Shown: positions 21,510-26,947 of the stretch, piece by piece
Layout: every line of letters starts with the position of its first letter
Numbering within the stretch: the first letter of the stretch is position 1
Origin: a virus
Reading direction: 5' to 3' (one strand)
DNA: 26,947 nucleotides
Virus record (IMG/VR): IMGVR_UViG_3300009151_000311
Location: 1-26,947 of that record
Made by a program: the position numbers and the translations under genes
Notes under the pieces: generated by a model
Databases searched by the model: none
Told to the model about the DNA's origin: nothing
What the model saw: only the letters and a program-made list of their open reading frames with translations

Positions 21510-21592
21510 CGTTGGCTTTCTACGTCTTCTTTGACGCACTGGGGAAGTTTCTTGATCTCATAGAGCGATTCATTTCGGAGGCCAGCCGATGA
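21479..21592 (+). CDS. 37-residue hydrophobic ORF starting at TTG
   Basis: This short ORF starts at a TTG after a GAGGGG site and ends in an ATGA overlap with the next gene. It encodes a hydrophobic stretch (YALAFYVFFDALGKFLDLI) that could sit in a membrane. The same bases also form a promoter-like site, so the protein is not certain. Confidence 0.4.
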   Translation: MTQQQRSMLYALAFYVFFDALGKFLDLIERFISEASR

Positions 21593-22416
21593 CTCACGCA
21601 TGGTGTTCCGACCCGTCCCGCGACGCCGCCGTGCGAGCGGCCGAGGACGGCCGGACGGGGCCGCTGCCGACGCTGGAGGAGTGCATTGGGATGTTGCCGA
21701 AAAGTGATTCGCCATCATCGGCACCGGAACACGAAAACAAAGGTGAGAGCATGGGGACGAAACGAGACAAGCAGGCCGCGGACTACCGGGCCGAGGCAAG
21801 CGAGCGTGCGGCACCGTCCGGCCTGCGGACGGAGCGGGTGACGCTGGAGGTGACGTGCCGCAGCAAGCCAGCCGAGTGGTGTTGGCCTGAGATTCTTCGG
21901 AAGTGGGGAATCAGCGAGCAGGTCTCCGAATCCGTCCGCGTTGTCGATGAGCCGTCGTCCGAAGCAGACGCTGAGGTGCTGCGGCGTGCGCTGGCAACGT
22001 CGGATATCAGGCGGCTGAAGGCCGAAGCCGTGCTGCGGCGTGCGCTGGCAACGTCGGATATCAGGCGGCTGAAGGCCGAAGCCGAGCGTGACGCTCTCCG
22101 TGCCTGCTTTGCCGAGGGGCCGAAACTCGCACCACACGCGAACGCGGTCGGCGGATCGAATCACGCCGCGCAGGCCGCGAGCGGCGGCGGGGAACCGCAA
22201 TGCGTCAGTTCTGGATCTTGTGGTGCGACAACGGGCGATAGTGGCCAGGACTGGCACTTAGCGAGCATCGGCCGTGAGCCAGTGGCGTGGCTGTGCGAAT
22301 GGACCGACCACACCTCGCTGCACCAGTCAAAGTGCGAGGCCGAGCGCGCTGCCGATGGAGACGTTGTGCCGCAGCCCCTCTACCGCTCGACAAAACCAGA
22401 GTTGCCCACCGGCTGA
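21589..22416 (+). CDS. Accessory protein with internal duplication and phage PVAW/PLYR domain
   Basis: This 275-residue protein has a variable N-terminus, a helical middle with an exact double copy of an 18-residue unit (VLRRALATSDIRRLKAEA), and a C-terminal domain beginning EPVAWLCEWTD and ending VVPQPLYRS, a module seen in many phage proteins of unknown role. An internal ATG at 21751 has a good AAAGGTGAG site and could give a shorter product. The 5' start overlaps the small ORF at 21479. Confidence 0.6.
   Translation: MTHAWCSDPSRDAAVRAAEDGRTGPLPTLEECIGMLPKSDSPSSAPEHENKGESMGTKRDKQAADYRAEASERAAPSGLRTERVTLEVTCRSKPAEWCWPEILRKWGISEQVSESVRVVDEPSSEADAEVLRRALATSDIRRLKAEAVLRRALATSDIRRLKAEAERDALRACFAEGPKLAPHANAVGGSNHAAQAASGGGEPQCVSSGSCGATTGDSGQDWHLASIGREPVAWLCEWTDHTSLHQSKCEAERAADGDVVPQPLYRSTKPELPTG
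21976..22083 (+). repeat. Exact 54-bp tandem duplication
   Basis: Bases 21976-22029 are repeated without change at 22030-22083. Both copies are in frame and encode the same 18 residues. Zero divergence suggests a recent event or active expansion and contraction. Confidence 0.9.
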
Positions 22417-22437
22417 TCGTCCGTAGCTTCGAGGTCC

Positions 22438-22863
22438 ATGGCATGGATCACGCTGCAAATCGACGGCAGACCAACCCCGCAGCCGCGCCACCGCGCGACC
22501 CGCGGCGGTCGAATGTACCTCCCCAGCAGCGCCCCGATCCGAGCGTTCAAGGCCGCCGTCATCGCCGCTGCCGGCAAGCGGTTCGCCAAACCCATCACCG
22601 GCCCGGTGGTCGTCGAGATCACGGCCCTGTTCCTTCGGCCCCCGTCCCACCTGACAGGCCGCGGTGAGCTGCGGAAGGGAGCCCCGGGGTATCCCGGCCG
22701 CAACCTCGGGGATGTCGACAACCTCGCCAAGGGGGTCATGGACGCTCTGACCGACTCCGGGATCGTATGGCTCGACGACAGCCAGGTCGTCGACCTGCGG
22801 GTGGCCAAGCGCTGGGCCGACAAGGATCGAACGGTGGTGGCGATCTCACCCTGGGAGGGATGA
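22438..22863 (+). CDS. rusA: RusA-like Holliday junction resolvase
   Basis: This 141-residue protein has the RusA motifs: a PTPQPRHR start and acidic Asp92 and Asp94 in GDVDN with Lys98 and Asp102, then Asp113-Asp114 in DDSQV and Lys124. RusA enzymes cut four-way DNA junctions during recombination. The ATG has a GAGG site and the gene ends 1 nt before the next start. Confidence 0.88.
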   Translation: MAWITLQIDGRPTPQPRHRATRGGRMYLPSSAPIRAFKAAVIAAAGKRFAKPITGPVVVEITALFLRPPSHLTGRGELRKGAPGYPGRNLGDVDNLAKGVMDALTDSGIVWLDDSQVVDLRVAKRWADKDRTVVAISPWEG

Positions 22864-22864
22864 C

Positions 22865-23158
22865 ATGGCCGCTCGAGGAGACCGGCTCGCCCTGACGCCA
22901 GATCAGCTGAAAATCATTCGCGATGCCCACGCGCGCGGGCTCACGCAAGACGATGCCGCCTGGCTGGCTGGCGTCTCCCGCCGGCGGCTCCAGATCCGCT
23001 TGGCTGACCAGCTGGCCGACGTCCACTGGGGGCAGGGTAAAGGCCCGAAGCGCCGGGGCGACTGCGACCCGACCGACGAGGAGATCGAGGCGCTCAAAGC
23101 CGCGATCCGGTCCCGCAAAGGCCACCTGCCCTCGGCAGACTTCACCGGCACCGGCTGA
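22865..23158 (+). CDS. Helix-turn-helix protein
   Basis: This 97-residue protein has an N-terminal helix-turn-helix (LTPDQLKIIRDAHARG, then LTQDDAAWLAGVSRRRLQIRL) and a charged tail. It may regulate late genes because it lies at the junction between RusA and the fibre genes. A GAGGG site precedes the ATG. Target unknown. Confidence 0.65.
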   Translation: MAARGDRLALTPDQLKIIRDAHARGLTQDDAAWLAGVSRRRLQIRLADQLADVHWGQGKGPKRRGDCDPTDEEIEALKAAIRSRKGHLPSADFTGTG

Positions 23159-23175
23159 CGGGGAACGATGGGGAC

Positions 23176-23493
23176 ATGGCAGACGCATCACAAACACCCG
23201 GCATTGTCTTCCTGGGCTTCCGCCGAGGGGACGAGTTCCGTCGCACTCTGACCGTCAACGTCAACCTAACGGGCTACACGCTGACTTTCGAGATCTACGG
23301 ACTTCGAGATGACGCCGTGAAGCTCTCGGGCTCGCTGTCGTTCACGACCGCACCCTACGCCGTCGGGATGGTTCTCTCCGAGGCCCAGACCGGGACGCTC
23401 CTCCCGGGCACCTACGGGTGGCGGGCGATCTGGGTGGACACGGGCTCGATCCAGAGGACATTCCTTGAGGGGCTTTGCGAGGTGACGCGATGA
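23176..23493 (+). CDS. Fibre-module beta protein, unknown
   Basis: This 105-residue beta-rich protein has the pattern FRRGDEFRRTLTV, GYTLTFEIYG and LLPGTYGWRAIWVD, as in small immunoglobulin-like domains near phage fibres or baseplates. It is coupled to the fibre gene by ATGA. Role inferred. Confidence 0.65.
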   Translation: MADASQTPGIVFLGFRRGDEFRRTLTVNVNLTGYTLTFEIYGLRDDAVKLSGSLSFTTAPYAVGMVLSEAQTGTLLPGTYGWRAIWVDTGSIQRTFLEGLCEVTR

Positions 23494-24488
23494 CCGATAT
23501 CTCCGTCACGATCAGCGAGGAGCCCGTTGCCGTCTTGATCGGCAGCGGGACAGGCCCCGCCGGGGCCGCCGGATCATCGGGCGTGATCACCGTCGGCGCG
23601 CCGCTGACGAACAGCGGGACCAGCTCCTCCGCAATACTTGGCCTGTCAGTCGGCTCGGGCCTCAGCATCGTAGGCGGAGCCCTGACGGCGGTGGCGGGGG
23701 GCTACACGCTCCCCGCCGCTTCCGTATCGGTCTTGGGGGGAGTGAAACAGGGATCAAACGTCACCATCGACGGGACGGGCGTCCTGTCCGTCGCGGCCCC
23801 GGTGACCTGGTCGACGATCTCCGGGAAGCCGACATTCGCCACCGTGGCGACCAGCGGAGCCTACGCCGATCTGTCGGGCACACCGGCCGCCTATTCGCTC
23901 CCCACGGCAACGTCGTCGATTCTGGGAGGGATCAAGATCGGTAGTGGCCTGTCGATTGACGGCTCCGGCGTGGTGACAGCCGCGGGCACCTACACGCTCC
24001 CGGCCGCGACCGTTTCGGTCCTCGGGGGCGTGATCGTCGGCACCGGCCTGGCGGTGACGAGCGGGACGATCTCGGTGAGCTACGGCACGAGCTCGAGCAC
24101 GGCCTGCGTCGGAAATGACGCGAGGCTCTCCGATGCGAGGACGCCGACGGCACACAACCAGGCGTGGTCGACGATCACCGCCACGCCGACAACGCTCACC
24201 GGCTACGGGATCACGGACGCGGCAACATCGACGCACGTTCACGGCAACATCACCAACGCTGGGGCGATCGGATCGACCAGCGGCCAGATTGTCGTCACGA
24301 CGACGAGCGGAGTTTTGACGACCGCCGCGACGATTGCGGCTTCGGCGGTAAGCGGGCTCGCAAGTGTTGCCACCAGCGGCGCGTATGCAGACCTGAGCGG
24401 CAAGCCGACAATTCCGACGATCACCAGCGGCACCGCCGCCCCGTCCGGCGGGACTTCCGGGGATATCTACCTGAGGTACTCCGCATGA
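23490..24488 (+). CDS. Repeat-containing tail fibre protein
   Basis: This 332-residue protein is rich in Gly/Ser/Thr/Ala. It has three copies of a unit based on LPAASVSVLGGV (about 73-100, 137-165, 169-196) and two of VATSGAYADLSG (about 119-133 and 293-306). An NDARLSDARTPTAHNQ stretch at about 209-224 is found in many phage fibres. It is probably a trimeric fibre that contacts the host surface. The C-terminal half is Ser/Thr-rich. Confidence 0.8.
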   Translation: MTDISVTISEEPVAVLIGSGTGPAGAAGSSGVITVGAPLTNSGTSSSAILGLSVGSGLSIVGGALTAVAGGYTLPAASVSVLGGVKQGSNVTIDGTGVLSVAAPVTWSTISGKPTFATVATSGAYADLSGTPAAYSLPTATSSILGGIKIGSGLSIDGSGVVTAAGTYTLPAATVSVLGGVIVGTGLAVTSGTISVSYGTSSSTACVGNDARLSDARTPTAHNQAWSTITATPTTLTGYGITDAATSTHVHGNITNAGAIGSTSGQIVVTTTSGVLTTAATIAASAVSGLASVATSGAYADLSGKPTIPTITSGTAAPSGGTSGDIYLRYSA

Positions 24489-24934
24489 GTCTTTCCGCTC
24501 TCGCCGCGAAGATTACAGAACCGCAGTACGTCGGTATGCCAGACCAACTTTTGGCCGACGCCGTCAACGCTCTCCGCGTCAGCGTCCGTCGCCCGGTGCC
24601 GACATGGCAGGTTCGTCAGGCGGCAATCGAGAGCGGCTATTGGCCCGCGCTGATTGAGTCGCGCGAATCGACCACGCCGTCCGTTCGCGCTCTGGCGATC
24701 ACAGTTCTCGCGTGGATTGATGACCAGTCGGGGACGATCCAGAGCGTCGACATGGACCGGGCCGCGGTGGTCGGAATGCGGGCCGCACTCGTCCAAGCGG
24801 GCATCTGTTCGCAGCCGCAGGCCGATGCGCTGACGGCGCTGGCCGATTTGTCGATCCCGTGGACTGAATCGGTTGGGCTGCCGGAGATCGGCGTGGGCTT
24901 GATTATCAACGCTCGGAGGCTGACGAATGGCTGA
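24485..24934 (+). CDS. Helical fibre-module protein, unknown
   Basis: This 149-residue protein is helical, with a LADAVNALRVSVRRPVPTWQ start and a PWTESVGLPEIGVG end. Similar-looking proteins occur near phage fibres, but no function is known. It overlaps both neighbours (ATGA before; 8 nt after). Confidence 0.6.
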   Translation: MSLSALAAKITEPQYVGMPDQLLADAVNALRVSVRRPVPTWQVRQAAIESGYWPALIESRESTTPSVRALAITVLAWIDDQSGTIQSVDMDRAAVVGMRAALVQAGICSQPQADALTALADLSIPWTESVGLPEIGVGLIINARRLTNG

Positions 24935-25427
24935 TCTGAAACTCTCCTACGGCACAGCGAGCGATCTGACGATCACGCTGGCAAGCCTTGCAACCGACGC
25001 CAATCTGCTGACGGGCCGAGAGTCAACCGCCATCGACAACAATTCGGCGTTGGTCCTCGACTACCTGGTGTCAGGGAAGATCACGACCGGCACCACGCCG
25101 ACGACGGCAAAGAGTATCGAAGTGTGGGCCGTCGGATCATGGGACGGCACCAACTGGCCGGACGTTTTCGACGGCACCGAATCCGCCGAGACGATTACGA
25201 GCGCCGACATCAAGGCGAGCGTCTGCCGCTACCTTGCCGCGATGGCAACGAGCGCCACCAGCAACGTGGCCTATCACTTCGGCCCCGTGTCGCTCGCCGC
25301 TGCGTTCGGGGGCGTGCTGCCGCCGAAGATCGTGTTGTTTGTGACGCACTCGACCGCCGTGGCGCTCAACGCAACGGCAGGCAATCACCAGATTCGGCTC
25401 CAGCCCGTTTATCAGACCATCAACTAA
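24927..25427 (+). CDS. Virion-associated beta protein, unknown
   Basis: This 166-residue protein has a regular beta pattern (DLTITLASLATD, KITTGTTPTTAKSIEVW, IVLFVTHSTAVAL). It resembles small virion surface proteins and lies between fibre genes. Its last base is shared with the next gene (TAATG). Confidence 0.6.
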   Translation: MADLKLSYGTASDLTITLASLATDANLLTGRESTAIDNNSALVLDYLVSGKITTGTTPTTAKSIEVWAVGSWDGTNWPDVFDGTESAETITSADIKASVCRYLAAMATSATSNVAYHFGPVSLAAAFGGVLPPKIVLFVTHSTAVALNATAGNHQIRLQPVYQTIN

Positions 25428-26251
25428 TGCCGCGCCAAGAATACCCATCGTTGCGTCAGGGCCTCGTCGGCGCGTGGTGCCCGTCGCTGGGGGCCAGCGG
25501 CTATCGTCTGCTTGACAGGAGCGTGAAGAACGCTCACGGCACGCTGACGAACATGGACGGCCAGGATAACTGGCGTGCGAGCGGCAGCGCCGTTGCGCTG
25601 AACTTCGACGGCGTCAACGATTACGTTACTGCGCCTGACAGGATCGGTATATCCGGCAACTCGCCATTTACTGTGTCCGCGTGGGTCAAAACATCGCTAG
25701 ACGGCACAATAATTGATGCTGGCGGCGCGGCGCTTCCATGCCTTGTTCGCACTCGCGCTGCTGGCACTTTGGTTTTTTGCGGCGGAGGGCCAATCGTCTC
25801 TAAAGCAAATGGTTTTGCTCCAAACGTGTTCTCCCACGTTGCCATTGCGTACCCTGGTACAGTGGTTCGGGACGCAATGTTTTTTGGGGGAGGTGTTTAT
25901 CTTGGGACCGGAGTAGAAGAAAACGGAGCAGGGAGTGCTAACACTGCAAATAATTACAGCGCGCAGTCCGCATTATCAATAGGAGTCAGATCGAGCTTCA
26001 GTGGATACCTTAGCGGTCAGTTAGACGACATCCGCCTCTACAACCGCGCCCTGACGCCCGCCGAAATCCGCCTCCTCGCCTCCCGTCGCTGGATCGGCCT
26101 GTCGCCGCTGCCGGATCGCGGCGGCGGGTTGCCGCGGAAGTTGTCAGTCAACGTCGGCGGAACGTGGCGGGCGGCGGATGCGTATGTCAACGTCGGCGGG
26201 GCGTGGAAGCTGGGGCAGGCGTCAGTGAACATCGCGGGTACTTGGAGGTGA
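25427..26251 (+). CDS. LamG/concanavalin-like receptor-binding candidate
   Basis: This 274-residue protein has a LamG-type jelly roll: LVGAWCPS, NFDGVNDYV, FTVSAWVKTS, FSHVAIAY and GQLDDIRLYNRALTPAEI in order. A C-terminal triple repeat of about eight residues (VNVGGTWR, VNVGGAWK, VNIAGTWR) is common at the ends of phage fibre proteins. The fold binds carbohydrates and probably the host surface. The middle (about 25700-26000) has lower GC, a sign of exchange. The start overlaps the previous stop. Confidence 0.75.
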   Translation: MPRQEYPSLRQGLVGAWCPSLGASGYRLLDRSVKNAHGTLTNMDGQDNWRASGSAVALNFDGVNDYVTAPDRIGISGNSPFTVSAWVKTSLDGTIIDAGGAALPCLVRTRAAGTLVFCGGGPIVSKANGFAPNVFSHVAIAYPGTVVRDAMFFGGGVYLGTGVEENGAGSANTANNYSAQSALSIGVRSSFSGYLSGQLDDIRLYNRALTPAEIRLLASRRWIGLSPLPDRGGGLPRKLSVNVGGTWRAADAYVNVGGAWKLGQASVNIAGTWR

Positions 26252-26253
26252 CT

Positions 26254-26595
26254 ATGTTCGGCCTGTTCAAGAAACCCGATCCCGGCCTTGTCGCCGCTGG
26301 CGTGCCGCGGTCGCCGAAGTGGGCAAAGGTTCGCGCCGCCCATCTTCTGGCTCACCCTGCTTGCGAAGCCTGCGGCCAGCGAGACGCCCTTGAGGTCCAC
26401 CACGTTCAGCCGTTCCACCTTCAGCCTGACCTTGAGCTCGACCCGGCCAACCTCATGACGCTGTGCGGTGACCCGTGCCACATCGTCCACGGCCACCTGA
26501 TGGCGTGGGCCCGCTACTCGCCAACCGCAAGGACCGACGTCCGCACCTATCGGGCCAACCTTGAGGCGGCGCGGATCGCGGCGAAGGGAGCGTGA
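26254..26595 (+). CDS. HNH endonuclease, copy 1
   Basis: This 113-residue protein has Cys37/Cys40, His49-His50 in LEVHHV, Asn66 and Cys71/Cys75 with His76. HNH proteins near terminase assist DNA packaging in many cos phages. A GGAGGTG site precedes the ATG. Confidence 0.8.
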   Translation: MFGLFKKPDPGLVAAGVPRSPKWAKVRAAHLLAHPACEACGQRDALEVHHVQPFHLQPDLELDPANLMTLCGDPCHIVHGHLMAWARYSPTARTDVRTYRANLEAARIAAKGA

Positions 26596-26600
26596 CCACC

Positions 26601-26897
26601 ATGCCGCGAGCGATCCCATCCTGGCGACCCAAGCGGATGACGACGACCAGGCCGACGAAGGAAGTCGCCCATTACCACACCGCCGATTGGCGAGCCCGAC
26701 GGACGCGGATCCTGTTGCGTGATGCGATGCGATGTGGTGAGTGTCGTCGAGCCGTGAGCGGACGCGAGGCCCATGTGGATCACTTGATCCCCCTCGAGGA
26801 AGGCGGGACGGATGACGACGCCAACTTGCGGACGATGTGCGAACGGTGCCACGGGAGGAAGACCCGGGCGGAGCAGCGGCGGCGCGGTTTTTCGTGA
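26601..26897 (+). CDS. HNH endonuclease, copy 2
   Basis: This 98-residue protein has Cys45/Cys48, His58-Val-Asp-His61, Asn75, and Cys80/Cys83 with His84, the classic HNH nuclease set. It is basic and ends RRRGFS. The ATG at 26601 fits an AAGGGAG site better than the GTG at 26592. Such HNH genes usually come just before the small terminase gene, which would lie outside this window. Confidence 0.82.
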   Translation: MPRAIPSWRPKRMTTTRPTKEVAHYHTADWRARRTRILLRDAMRCGECRRAVSGREAHVDHLIPLEEGGTDDDANLRTMCERCHGRKTRAEQRRRGFS

Positions 26898-26908
26898 GAA
26901 AAATAACG

Positions 26909-26942
26909 GGGGTGGGTCTGCAAAAAAGGCAGACACCGCCCC
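26909..26942. other. Strong hairpin at the window edge, cos/terminator candidate
   Basis: A stem of 6 + 7 bp with one bulged A (26909-26921 with 26929-26942) closes an AAAAAAG loop. A-rich sequence precedes it, so read on the minus strand it would resemble an intrinsic terminator. Position after two HNH genes also suits a packaging (cos) region. Confidence 0.45.
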
Positions 26943-26947
26943 GAAAC

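Noticed and set aside
21976-22083. CRISPR array
   Set aside because: Two directly joined copies without spacers inside a coding frame; no array elsewhere in the window.
21720-22257. Minus-strand ORF with repeated FGLQPPDIRRCQRTPQH
   Set aside because: It only mirrors the 54-bp duplication of the + strand gene; no start signal.
23490-26251. Diversity-generating retroelement acting on fibre genes
   Set aside because: No reverse transcriptase or template-repeat/variable-repeat pair was seen.

Overview
The window reads as one continuous stretch of a GC-rich, temperate, long-tailed (siphovirus-like) bacteriophage with an HK97-type head. The host is probably a planctomycete or similar GC-rich bacterium. 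This is an inference from protein style (a papain-like protein beside the capsid gene, cysteine-rich small proteins, small secreted proteins), not proven from the sequence. Nearly all genes lie on the + strand in tightly packed operons with ATGA, GTGA or TGATG start/stop overlaps; the integrase is the one clear minus-strand gene. Terminase, portal and a standard prohead protease are not visible and probably lie just beyond the edges: the first gene is open to base 1, and the last gene is an HNH nuclease of the kind usually found before terminase.

Layout. 1-2.8 kb: papain-like C1A peptidase, small membrane protein, Cys-rich protein, then the major capsid protein, which has palindromes in front and a strong intrinsic terminator behind. 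2.9-8.1 kb: head-tail connector, head closure, gp10-like and tail terminator proteins, two tail-tube-like paralogues, a tail assembly chaperone with a -1 frameshift signal, and the tape measure. 8.1-12.1 kb: tail-tip or baseplate candidates of unknown function, a metallophosphoesterase and a DUF6378-like protein. 12.1-13.7 kb: integrase (minus), an attP-like tRNA 3' end, an excisionase-like HTH gene, a terminator and a rightward promoter. 13.7-20.2 kb: early/replication operon with a Sak4/AAA_24-like ATPase, a DUF669-like protein with an SSB-like tip, zinc-finger and winged-helix proteins, an HNH nuclease and a replication initiator. 20.2-23.2 kb: accessory region with two secreted proteins flanking a degenerate tRNA, small zinc-binding proteins, a gene with an exact 54-bp duplication, and a RusA resolvase. 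23.2-26.3 kb: receptor-binding or fibre genes ending in a LamG-like protein. 26.3-26.9 kb: two HNH genes and a terminal hairpin that could belong to a cos/terminase region.

How it works together. The left arm builds the head and tail; the right arm controls lysogeny, recombination and replication and supplies fibres. The integrase sits between phage genes on both sides, so the sequence appears to be the free (circular or virion) form, not an integrated prophage. The points most worth following are the papain-like enzyme in the maturation/lysis position, the frameshift signal, the attP-like tRNA tail, the tRNA with a 3-nt anticodon loop, and a large unexplained RNA-like fold at 17103-17184.
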